From Providencia stuartii (GTDB lineage Bacteria; Pseudomonadota; Gammaproteobacteria; Enterobacterales; Enterobacteriaceae): a DNA stretch of 64,000 bases. The translations under genes and the position numbers were made by a program. Under the pieces are notes generated by a model, which was not told the DNA's origin, ran no database searches, and saw only the letters and a list, made by a program, of their open reading frames with translations. Below, in pieces: positions 48,040 through 64,000 of this stretch (positions are counted from its first letter, which is position 1; each line of letters begins with the position of its first letter). The stretch spans positions 1 through 64,000 of the forward strand of contig UGUC01000004.1 of NCBI GenBank assembly GCA_900455155.1. The letters are read 5' to 3'.

Positions 48040-48991
48040 TTATTTTCTAAGCCTAACATTCTGGATAGAATGGTTTTCGCCTTTGGTCATTATTAAACTT
48101 GCACGTTCTTTCGTGGGTAAAATATTTTCTTTTAGGTTTAAACCATTAATTTCATCCCAAATAGAGCCTGCAATTTTAACGGCTTCTTCTTCGCTTAATT
48201 TAGAATAATTGTGGAAGTAGGAATCAGGATCGGAAAATGCCCCTTGGCGGAACTTTAGGAACCGACCAATATACCACTGCTTTAATAATTCAGGGTCTGC
48301 ATCCACGTAGATAGAGAAATCAACAAAGTCTGAGACAAACACATGATGTGGGTCATGTGGATAGTCCATATCACTCTGTAGCACGTTTAAGCCTTCTAGA
48401 ATTAGGATATCAGGCTGATCAATAACCTGTTGTTGGTCAGGCACAATATCATAAGTAAGATGTGAGTAGACCGGTGCAACAACGTTACGCGCCCCTGATT
48501 TTATCTGCGACACGAAATTCACGAGTCTTCGCATATCGTAAGACTGAGGAAAACCCTTTTTCTTCATGATATTTCGATCTTTGAGTACCTGATTAGGATA
48601 CAAAAAAACCATCTGTCGTGATTAAATCAACTTTTCTATGCTCAGGCCAACGTGTTAATAAGGCCTGTAATAGACGAGCCGTTGTGCTCTTGCCTACAGC
48701 AACACTGCCTGCAATCCCAATAATATAGGGAACCTTTGCTCCATTTGTTCCTAAGAACTGCTCTAATACAGCCTGACGGCGCAAATTGGAGCTAATATAA
48801 AAATTGAGTAAACGAGATAATGGTAGGTAGATTTCAATAACATCTTCCATCGAGAGTTCTTCATTAATACCTTTTAACTCTATCAATTCGCTAGACGTTA
48901 ATGTCAAAGGGACTGAATCACGTAATGTTGCCCAATGTTCCCTATCAAACTCTAAGTATGGCGTAGTAATAAAATTCTCTGTCTGTTTCAT
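48040..48991 (-). CDS. coaA: Pantothenate kinase type I (one frameshift)
   Basis: First and controlling step of coenzyme A synthesis. The start at 48991 gives [24 protein letters not shown], then the P-loop [18 protein letters not shown] near residue 92 and LITTDGFF. The frame breaks in a seven-T run (As at 48602-48608 on the plus strand); with six Ts it reads [26 protein letters not shown] and runs on to ILEGLNVLQ and the stop at 48040. Restored length is about 316 residues, normal for CoaA. It is essential, so the break is probably a consensus error. Confidence 0.94.
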
Positions 48992-49386
48992 AAACCAACA
49001 TCTGCCTATTCTATGCAGGTTGGACAGGTTGCCTAAACACCCGTATCCGTAAAATTAAGTTGCATCATAGCGAGTGAAAGATAGTAGGCGTAGAACTTTT
49101 TATGTTTTATGTGAATTTTTTTTGACGAAGGCTGTAAAAATAGAACGAGTTGCTGAAAAAAGCAGCGGTTAGAAAGAGGGAACGAAGATACAGAACATCA
49201 TTTTTTGCTCTAGAAAATGGCCTAAGTCACTTTTTAATGATGCAAGGGCTCTTTACTGATTAAATAATAATGGATTATAGTGGTGTTCTGCTGTAGATGT
49301 TTTAAGCTGAATATAGCGAAAAAAGCAGCAAAATCGCAAAAAGTGCATAAAATGTGAGCAAGCGAACAAAAAATTAAAATTTTTTG

Positions 49387-49415
49387 TTGCAAGTCGCGCT
49401 CACTCTTCCTAGAAT
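49387..49415 (+). promoter_or_regulatory. Promoter of the tRNA-tuf operon
   Basis: TTGCAA (49387-49392) and TAGAAT (49410-49415) are 17 bases apart, followed by a GC-rich discriminator (GCGC), typical of stable RNA promoters. The first tRNA begins 15 bases later. The rest of the gap 48992-49386 is AT-rich with no gene seen. Confidence 0.8.
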
Positions 49416-49429
49416 GCGCAGCACTTGAT

Positions 49430-49505
<76 letters not shown>

Positions 49506-49521
49506 ATTAACAATTTGGATA

Positions 49522-49606
<85 letters not shown>

Positions 49607-49681
49607 TCTCCTGAAGAACTTTTCAAAAAAGTTTATTCAGGTTACATTTAGCAGCTGATAACTCAGGTAGCCGAGTTCATT

Positions 49682-49756
<75 letters not shown>

Positions 49757-49762
49757 AGATGT

Positions 49763-49838
49763 GCTGATATAGCTCAGTTGGTAGAGCACACCCTTGGTAA
49801 GGGTGAGGTCGGCAGTTCGAATCTGCCTATCAGCACCA
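49763..49838 (+). tRNA. thrT: tRNA-Thr (anticodon GGT)
   Basis: 76 bases with CCA; anticodon loop CTTGGTA. It differs from the rRNA-linked tRNA-Thr at 45563 in one D-side base and in the T-arm stem. It is six bases from tRNA-Gly and about 120 bases before tuf. Confidence 0.97.
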
Positions 49839-49946
49839 CTTCCCTTATGTTCTCAATTATCTCCCTGATTTGTCTCCTGTAAAAAGCAAGCAAATAAATT
49901 TTAACTGCTTGGTTGATGTGGTGTAGCCACCGATTCCGTGTCTTAG

Positions 49947-51143
<1,197 letters not shown>

Positions 51144-51161
51144 TAACAACCCACTGTAGTG

Positions 51162-51190
51162 AAAAGGGGCATCCATAGGGTGCCCTTTTG
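51162..51190 (+). terminator. Terminator of the tRNA-tuf operon
   Basis: AAAAGGGGCATCC pairs with GGGTGCCCTTTT around a three-base loop, followed by TGTATTTC, 18 bases after the tuf stop. The region 51191-51396 is AT-rich and presumably carries the promoter of the next gene; nothing else was recognised. Confidence 0.85.
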
Positions 51191-51396
51191 TATTTCTTAT
51201 CTCCCTCATCTCCTATCTATTTACCGCGAAGAATTGTCTCTCAAGACATTATCAATCCTTGTGATATTTCTATTTATTTATTAAATTTCAAGGCGTTAAT
51301 TCGGTCACAAAATCAAGATTCAACATCAGTATTACCAATAAACTCAAACGAATTGTCTATTATTTAATCATCATAATGAAGATGAGGAGATGAGGC

Positions 51397-52140
51397 ATGA
51401 TTTCGTTCGCAGATAAGGTTGGCATTATTACGGGAGGGAGTAGCGGTATTGGCCTAGCGGCGGCAGAAAAATTTTTATCATTAGGTGCGTCAGTTATCAT
51501 TACGGGAAGTCATGCTGACCGTGGCCAGAGGGCACTCAATCGCTTGAAGAACAAAGAGGGCGCAATACAATTTTTTCAGATGGATGCAGCCAATGAAAAA
51601 GAGAATGATCGGTTAGTGGCACATACAGTAAAGGAATACGGTTCGATTGATTTTTTATTTGCTAATGCAGGAATACTTGCCGATGACGTTGCCCACAAAC
51701 TCGCTTATGAAAAATGGCAGCATGTCATTGATGTTAATCTCAATGGATTATTTTTGATTAATCGAGCTGTTATCGATTATTGGTTAAAAAACCAAAAAGA
51801 AGGAGCAATTGTTAACTGTGGCTCTATATGTTCGTTTGTGGGGCAACATCAATTTCCAGCATATTGCGCTTCAAAAGGTGGGATCAAACTGTTAACGCAA
51901 ACATTGGCAATAAGTTATGCAATGCATAATATTCGAATTAATGCAGTTTGCCCTGGTTATATTGATACTCCATTATTGGATGGGCGCGATTTAGATAAAC
52001 AAAAGTTAGCAGAGATGCATCCGATGAAAAGGATAGGGACACCTGAAGAGGTTGCTAATGTTGTTGCCTTTTTAGCTAGTGATGCAGCGTCATTTGTGAC
52101 AGGAGCTGCCTATTTAGTGGATGGAGGTTTTACTGCTTAA
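51397..52140 (+). CDS. Short-chain dehydrogenase/reductase (SDR family), substrate unknown
   Basis: A 247-residue classical SDR. The Rossmann motif TGGSSGIG is at residues 12-19, FANAGIL near 88, the catalytic serine in VNCGSICSFVG near 140, YCASKGG (Tyr-x-x-x-Lys) near 154-158, and PGYIDTPLL after it. The C-terminal DAASFVTGAAYLVDGGFTA is the family's usual end. The start at 51397 follows GAGGAGATGAGGC. The gene lies between tuf and bfd, where E. coli has none, and appears to be monocistronic. FabG-like proteins have the same motifs, but substrate cannot be deduced. Confidence 0.9.
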   Translation: MISFADKVGIITGGSSGIGLAAAEKFLSLGASVIITGSHADRGQRALNRLKNKEGAIQFFQMDAANEKENDRLVAHTVKEYGSIDFLFANAGILADDVAHKLAYEKWQHVIDVNLNGLFLINRAVIDYWLKNQKEGAIVNCGSICSFVGQHQFPAYCASKGGIKLLTQTLAISYAMHNIRINAVCPGYIDTPLLDGRDLDKQKLAEMHPMKRIGTPEEVANVVAFLASDAASFVTGAAYLVDGGFTA

Positions 52141-52175
52141 TGAAACGTTTTATGTAAATTGATCGTAACGATAAT

Positions 52176-52194
52176 TGAAATGGTAATCATTTTT
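52176..52194. promoter_or_regulatory. Candidate Fur box upstream of bfd
   Basis: TGAAATGGTAATCATTTTT matches 13 of 19 positions of the Fur consensus, including the central ATnnTAATCATT core. It is 40 bases before bfd. Iron-dependent repression by Fur fits the known role of Bfd in iron release under starvation. Confidence 0.65.
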
Positions 52195-52233
52195 ATTTAA
52201 ACTACCTGTGTGTAATTTATGCAGGTAGTTGCT

Positions 52234-52434
52234 ATGTATGTATGTCTCTGTGAAGCCGTAACGGATAAACAAATTAGAAGTGCGGTGCGCCAATATCATG
52301 TGACGTCATTAAAAGGGCTACGTCAAATCCTCCCTGTCGGTCGCGAATGCGGTAAGTGCATCAGGCAAACTCGTGAAATCTTAAATGATGAGTTAGCACT
52401 TGCCGAGCATATCTGTATTGCTGAAGTCGCTTAA
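52234..52434 (+). CDS. bfd: Bacterioferritin-associated ferredoxin
   Basis: A small [2Fe-2S] protein that reduces the iron core of bacterioferritin so that iron is released. The start [15 protein letters not shown] at 52234 aligns with known Bfd; five codons further up are in frame but not family-like. Four cluster cysteines are visible: CLC at residues 4 and 6, and CGKC near 38-41. The length is 66 residues (E. coli 64). It precedes bfr by 127 bases and has a Fur-box-like site upstream. Confidence 0.95.
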   Translation: MYVCLCEAVTDKQIRSAVRQYHVTSLKGLRQILPVGRECGKCIRQTREILNDELALAEHICIAEVA

Positions 52435-52435
52435 T

Positions 52436-52454
52436 CGAAATAATAATCATTTAA
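52436..52454. promoter_or_regulatory. Second Fur-box-like site between bfd and bfr
   Basis: CGAAATAATAATCATTTAA matches 12 of 19 Fur consensus positions. It lies directly after the bfd stop, about 107 bases before bfr. It might control a separate bfr promoter. In AT-rich DNA such matches can arise by chance. Confidence 0.4.
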
Positions 52455-52561
52455 CTCATTCATTAATAAGTAACTTTCATCTCAAATTCTCTATAGAAAA
52501 TTACTCATTGTTAGCATTTCAGTACTACACTTTAAAGACTGGAAGCAATGGAGTATAAAAA

Positions 52562-53038
52562 ATGAAAGGCGATAAAAAAATGATAGCCCATCTGAATAAG
52601 TTATTGGGCAATGAGTTAGTAGCAATCAATCAATACTTTTTGCATGCACGTATGTTTAAAAATTGGGGTTTAACACGTCTTAATGAGGTGGAATACCATG
52701 AATCGATTGATGAAATGAAACATGCAGATAAGTATATCGAACGTATCTTATTCCTTGAGGGGATACCTAACCTGCAAGACCTCGGTAAACTTAACATTGG
52801 TGAAGATATTGAGGAGATGTTAGCTTCAGATCTTAAGCTGGAGCTTGATGGGGCTAAAAACCTAAAAGAAGCGATTAGTTACGCAGACTCAATTCATGAT
52901 TACGTTAGTCGTGATCTGATGATTGAAATTTTAGCTGATGAAGAAAACCATATTGATTGGATAGAAACGCAGTTAGATTTAATCAAACGTATGGGTATTC
53001 AAAATTATACACAGGCGCAAATTATTGAAGAGGAGTAA
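52562..53038 (+). CDS. bfr: Bacterioferritin
   Basis: A 24-mer haem-containing iron store. The 158-residue product has the ferroxidase residues (Glu in [10 protein letters not shown], the [16 protein letters not shown] helix with the haem-ligand Met, and the [14 protein letters not shown] helix). Two starts are possible, at 52562 and six codons later (MIAHLNKLL); family proteins begin MKGDxKVIxxLN, so the first is chosen. It pairs with bfd upstream, which mobilises the stored iron. Confidence 0.97.
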   Translation: MKGDKKMIAHLNKLLGNELVAINQYFLHARMFKNWGLTRLNEVEYHESIDEMKHADKYIERILFLEGIPNLQDLGKLNIGEDIEEMLASDLKLELDGAKNLKEAISYADSIHDYVSRDLMIEILADEENHIDWIETQLDLIKRMGIQNYTQAQIIEEE

Positions 53039-53071
53039 TGCTTTTTCGATTTATTTATGTGCTGTAATATC

Positions 53072-53109
53072 ACGCCTCACTACAAAAAAGTAATAGTGAG
53101 GCGTTTTTT
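53072..53109 (+). terminator. Terminator of bfr
   Basis: ACGCCTCACTA pairs perfectly with TAGTGAGGCGT around an 11-base loop and is followed by TTTTTTA. It begins 34 bases after the bfr stop and isolates the S10 operon from read-through. Confidence 0.93.
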
Positions 53110-53167
53110 ATTGAAAAGTGCTATAAGTAAAAAAGCAGAAAAATTCGCACATATTTTCTCCGATTAC

Positions 53168-53195
53168 TTGCGTTTAAGATTCAGTTGCGTATAAT
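53168..53195 (+). promoter_or_regulatory. S10 operon promoter
   Basis: TTGCGT (53168-53173) and TATAAT (53190-53195) with a 16-base spacer, then a GC-rich discriminator (GCGCGGG). The start point would be near 53203, giving a leader of about 187 bases, similar to E. coli. Confidence 0.85.
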
Positions 53196-53202
53196 GCGCG
53201 GG

Positions 53203-53701
<499 letters not shown>

Positions 53702-53721
53702 TCAGGTCGTCGAACGATTGA

Positions 53722-55284
<1,563 letters not shown>

Positions 55285-55297
55285 GTCGGAGGAGTAA

Positions 55298-56128
<831 letters not shown>

Positions 56129-56139
56129 TTAGAGGATAA

Positions 56140-56421
<282 letters not shown>

Positions 56422-56427
56422 GGATAG

Positions 56428-58356
<1,929 letters not shown>

Positions 58357-58377
58357 TATAGAATAGCCTTTTCTAAT

Positions 58378-58417
58378 AAATAAACGGCTCTTTTTTACTG
58401 AGCCGTTTATTTTTTTT
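58378..58417 (+). terminator. Terminator of the S10 operon
   Basis: AAATAAACGGCTC and GAGCCGTTTATTT form a perfect 13-base stem with a nine-base T-rich loop and a run of Ts after it. This is a strong rho-independent terminator separating the S10 from the spc operon. Confidence 0.95.
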
Positions 58418-58418
58418 C

Positions 58419-58447
58419 TGTCCATAACGAAGATGTGGTGTTATAAT
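58419..58447 (+). promoter_or_regulatory. spc operon promoter
   Basis: TATAAT (58442-58447) followed by GCCGCGCCCTCG, the same sequence found after the spc promoter in E. coli. The -35 box is weak; candidates lie near 58419-58425. The start point would be near 58454, about 80 bases before rplN. Confidence 0.75.
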
Positions 58448-58523
58448 GCCGCGCCCTCGTATTGTGGGTTATATTGAACGGTCTCTTCAATAATGAAGTG
58501 GCTCAGTAGTAGTTGACATTTAG

Positions 58524-60106
<1,583 letters not shown>

Positions 60107-60134
60107 TTGTCACCATATTGAATCACGGGAGTAA

Positions 60135-60533
<399 letters not shown>

Positions 60534-60547
60534 TTCGGGAGGAAAGA

Positions 60548-61081
60548 ATGTCTCGTGTGGCAAAAGCACCCGTCGTCATTCCTGCCGGCGTAGAGGTAAA
60601 ACTCAACGGTCAGGTTATTTCGATTAAGGGTAAAAACGGCGAGCTTACTCGTACTATCCATAATGCAGTTGAAGTTAAACATGAAGATGGCCGCTTAACT
60701 TTCGCACCGCGCGAAGGTTTCGCTGATGCTTGGGCACAGGCGGGTACTTCTCGTTCTCTGCTTAACTCAATGGTTGTTGGTGTTACTGAAGGCTTCACTA
60801 AAAAACTTCAACTAGTCGGTGTTGGTTACCGTGCGGCAGTTAAAGGCAACGCTGTTAGCTTGTCTCTAGGTTTTTCGCATCCGGTTGAACACGCACTGCC
60901 AGCAGGCATTACTGCAGAATGCCCAACACAAACTGAAATCGTACTGAAAGGTGCGGATAAGCAAGTGATTGGTCAAGTCGCGGCAGAACTGCGTGCTTAC
61001 CGTCGTCCTGAGCCTTACAAAGGCAAAGGTGTTCGTTACGCCGATGAAATCGTGCGTACTAAAGAGGCTAAGAAGAAGTAA
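60548..61081 (+). CDS. rplF: 50S ribosomal protein L6 (uL6)
   Basis: 177 residues starting [17 protein letters not shown], with the C-terminal signature [14 protein letters not shown]. Located near the GTPase-associated centre. Follows GGGAGGA at 60538-60544. Confidence 0.98.
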   Translation: MSRVAKAPVVIPAGVEVKLNGQVISIKGKNGELTRTIHNAVEVKHEDGRLTFAPREGFADAWAQAGTSRSLLNSMVVGVTEGFTKKLQLVGVGYRAAVKGNAVSLSLGFSHPVEHALPAGITAECPTQTEIVLKGADKQVIGQVAAELRAYRRPEPYKGKGVRYADEIVRTKEAKKK

Positions 61082-61090
61082 GGTAACACT

Positions 61091-61444
61091 ATGGATAAGA
61101 AAGCAGCTCGTATCCGTCGTGCGACCCGCGCACGCCGCAAGATCCAAGAGTTGGGTGCGACACGCCTGGTGGTACACCGTACTCCACGCCATATTTATGC
61201 GCAGGTTATCGCTCCAAACGGTTCTGAAACTTTGGTGGCCGCTTCTACTACAGAAAAAGCTATCAATGAGCAAGTGAAATTCACTGGAAACAAAGACGCA
61301 GCAGCAGTTGTTGGTAAAATTATTGCTGAACGCGCATTGGAAAAAGGCATCACTACTGTTGCTTTTGACCGTTCTGGTTTCCAATATCATGGTAGAGTCC
61401 AGGCACTGGCAGAAGCTGCCCGTGAAGCTGGCCTTCAGTTCTAA
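61091..61444 (+). CDS. rplR: 50S ribosomal protein L18 (uL18)
   Basis: 117 residues starting [22 protein letters not shown], with a basic N-terminus that binds 5S rRNA together with L5 and L25. Confidence 0.98.
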   Translation: MDKKAARIRRATRARRKIQELGATRLVVHRTPRHIYAQVIAPNGSETLVAASTTEKAINEQVKFTGNKDAAAVVGKIIAERALEKGITTVAFDRSGFQYHGRVQALAEAAREAGLQF

Positions 61445-61449
61445 GGTAG

Positions 61450-61959
<510 letters not shown>

Positions 61960-61965
61960 TCAGCC

Positions 61966-62145
61966 ATGGCTAAGACTATTAAAATTACACAAGTTCGCAG
62001 TTCAATCGGTCGCCTGCCTAAGCATAAGGCAACTTTGATCGGTTTAGGTCTGCGTCGCATTGGTCATACAGTAGAACGTGAGGACACTCCTGCTGTTCGC
62101 GGTATGGTCAACTTGGTTTCCTACATGGTTAAAGTTGAGGAGTAA
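61966..62145 (+). CDS. rpmD: 50S ribosomal protein L30 (uL30)
   Basis: 59 residues, [20 protein letters not shown] to YMVKVEE, the E. coli length. Starts six bases after rpsE and is followed by rplO after three bases. Confidence 0.97.
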   Translation: MAKTIKITQVRSSIGRLPKHKATLIGLGLRRIGHTVEREDTPAVRGMVNLVSYMVKVEE

Positions 62146-62148
62146 GAG

Positions 62149-62584
62149 ATGCGTTTAAATACTCTGTCTCCGGCTGAAGGTGCCAAGCACGCGCCTAAAG
62201 CGCTTAGGTCGTGGTATCGGTTCTGGTCTGGGTAAAACCGGCGGACGTGGTCACAAAGGTCAGAAATCTCGTTCTGGCGGTGGCGTACGTCGTGGTTTCG
62301 AAGGCGGCCAGATGCCTTTATACCGTCGTCTGCCAAAATTTGGTTTTACTTCACGTAAAGCAATGATCACTGCAGAAGTTCGTCTGTCTGATTTTGCTGC
62401 TGTTGAAGGCGATGTTATTGATCTGAACGCACTAAAAGCCGCGAATGTTGTTGGCATCCAGATTGAATATGCGAAAGTTATTCTTTCTGGCGAAGTGAAT
62501 CGTGCAGTAACTGTACGTGGCCTTCGTGTTACTAAAGGTGCTCGCGCTGCGATTGAAGCTGCCGGCGGTAAAATTGAGGAATAA
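62149..62584 (+). CDS. rplO: 50S ribosomal protein L15 (uL15) (one frameshift)
   Basis: Late assembly protein of the large subunit. The start at 62149 gives [17 protein letters not shown], then the frame breaks in AAA 62197-62199; with AA it reads [28 protein letters not shown] and continues to 62584. Restored length is about 144 residues, the E. coli length. The gene is important for growth and all else is conserved, so the extra base is probably a consensus error. Confidence 0.95.
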
Positions 62585-62591
62585 GTGACAG

Positions 62592-63919
62592 ATGGCTAAA
62601 CAACCAGGATTAGATTTTCAAAGTGCCAAAGGTGGTGTTGGTGAGCTGAAACGCAGACTTTTGTTTGTTATAGGTGCACTGATTGTTTTCCGTATTGGTT
62701 CTTTTATTCCAATCCCTGGTATTGATGCCACTGTGCTTGCCAAATTGCTCGAACAGCAACAAGGCACCATCATTGATATGTTTAACATGTTCTCTGGTGG
62801 TGCTCTTAGCCGAGCTTCTATCTTTGCTTTGGGTATTATGCCGTATATTTCGGCATCTATTATTATCCAATTATTGTCAGTGGTTAACCCACGACTAGCA
62901 GAGATTAAGAAAGAAGGTGAAGCAGGTCGTCGGAAGATAAGCCAATATACTCGTTGGGGTACTTTGGTGTTAGCAATATTCCAATCTGTGGGTATTGCAA
63001 TGGGTCTTCCGAATATGCCAGGGATGCAAGGGCTAGTTATTGATCCGGGTCTCCCGTTCTACCTTCACGGCTGTTGTTAGCTTAGTTACAGGAACCATGT
63101 TCCTTATGTGGCTAGGTGAGCAGATAACGGAAAGAGGTATTGGTAACGGTATCTCAATCATTATCTTCGCTGGTATCGTTGCGGGTCTACCGCCGGCCAT
63201 TGGCCATACTATCGAGCAAGCTCGGCAAGGCGATCTGCACTTCCTCCTGTTGCTGTTGGTTGCAGTGCTCGTATTCGCGGTAACTTTCTTTGTTGTATTC
63301 ATGGAGCGTGGTCAACGTAGAATCGTTGTTAACTACGCGAAACGCCAACAAGGACGCCGTGTTTATGCGGCACAAAGCACACATTTACCATTAAAAGTGA
63401 ATATGGCGGGTGTAATTCCTGCAATTTTTGCTTCCAGTATCATACTGTTCCCGGGTACAATAGCATCTTGGTTCGGTGATGGAACTGGCTGGGGACTGGC
63501 TGACAACTCTTTCTATGTTCTTGCAGCCTGGTCAACCGTTCTATGTGTTGCTTTATGCTTCTGCGATCATCTTCTTCTGTTTCTTCTATACGGCGTTGGT
63601 TTTCAACCCAAGAGAAACAGCAGATAACCTGAAGAAGTCCGGTGCATTTGTACCAGGAATTCGTCCGGGAGAGCAAACGGCCAAGTACATTGATAAGGTA
63701 ATGACTCGCCTGACTTTAGTCGGTGCACTTTATATTACCTTCATCTGCCTAATCCCGGAGTTCATGCGTGACGCAATGAAAGTACCTTTTTACTTTGGTG
63801 GTACTTCTCTATTAATCGTAGTTGTCGTTATCATGGACTTTATGGCTCAAGTGCAAACTCTAATGATGTCAAGTCAATATGAGTCTGCATTGAAGAAAGC
63901 AAATCTAAAAGGTAAGTAA
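62592..63919 (+). CDS. secY: Protein translocase subunit SecY (two frameshifts)
   Basis: The membrane channel of the Sec translocon with SecE and SecG. It starts [24 protein letters not shown] at 62592 and ends KKANLKGK. Ten membrane helices are readable across three frames, with [20 protein letters not shown] in the plug/TM2 area. The frame breaks at CC 63062-63063 (should read [13 protein letters not shown]) and at GGGG 63491-63494 (should read [19 protein letters not shown]). Removing one base from each restores about 442 residues. SecY is essential, so both are consensus errors with high probability. Confidence 0.95.
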
Positions 63920-63966
63920 TCGCTTAGTGTGATTATGGTTTGCTTTAGAAGTTACGGAGAGTAAAA

Positions 63967-64000
63967 ATGAAAGTTCGTGCTTCCGTCAAGAAATTATGCC
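63967..64000 (+). CDS. rpmJ: 50S ribosomal protein L36 (bL36), partial at the window edge
   Basis: ATG at 63967, preceded by GGAG, begins MKVRASVKKLC and runs off the right edge. The sequence and its place right after secY identify rpmJ of the C+ (zinc) form, last gene of the spc operon, whose first cysteine is seen. Confidence 0.9.
   Translation, partial: MKVRASVKKLC

Noticed and set aside
63040..63627. A second membrane protein gene inside the secY region
   Set aside because: It is the middle part of SecY in a shifted frame; its sequence joins smoothly to both flanking parts after repair.

Overview
The window comes from a Morganellaceae chromosome, most probably Providencia. The 16S rRNA carries enterobacterial signatures with Providencia-like variable regions, housekeeping gene order follows the E. 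coli 90-minute and 74-minute regions, and intergenic DNA is AT-rich. The call rests on recognition by eye, not on a search.

Layout. (1) 1-5797, minus strand: a type VI secretion export module hcp, vgrG, eagR-type chaperone, rhs; the toxic C-terminus of the Rhs protein lies beyond the left edge. (2) 6622-14713: priA, rpmE, an autotransporter with HAF repeats, a lipoprotein, and metJ divergent from metB with a five-box MetJ operator between them. (3) 14725-29290: metL, ppc, a lemA/TPM-domain pair, metF with its own MetJ operator, then argE divergent from argCBGH with ArgR-like boxes between. (4) 29291-31647: an AT-rich, gene-poor stretch with one small secreted protein. (5) 31648-39840: oxyR, sthA, fabR, yijD, trmA, a cobalamin riboswitch with btuB, and murI. 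(6) 39892-45821: a complete rRNA operon (P1/P2, 16S, tRNA-Glu, 23S, 5S, tRNA-Thr, second 5S). (7) 45993-51143: murB, birA, coaA, four tRNAs and tuf. (8) 51397-64000: an SDR oxidoreductase, bfd, bfr, then the S10 and spc ribosomal protein operons through secY to the start of rpmJ.

The genes cover methionine and arginine synthesis under MetJ and ArgR, oxidative stress and redox balance (oxyR, sthA), membrane lipid control (fabR), B12 uptake, wall precursors (murI, murB), iron storage (bfd, bfr) and translation.

Two matters dominate. First, metL, ppc, argG, birA, coaA, rplO and secY, several of them essential, are each broken by single-base insertions mostly in homopolymers, and vgrG, eagR and rhs carry many more; this points to consensus errors, not decay. 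Second, the gene order switches from the tufB neighbourhood to the tufA neighbourhood at the tuf gene, as expected from a tufA x tufB inversion or from a misassembly there. I saw no CRISPR array, prophage or insertion sequence. No wholly new system can be demonstrated; the best candidates for novelty are the Rhs effector whose toxin is off-window, the HAF-repeat autotransporter, the lemA/TPM pair and the small secreted protein at 29.8-30.1 kb.
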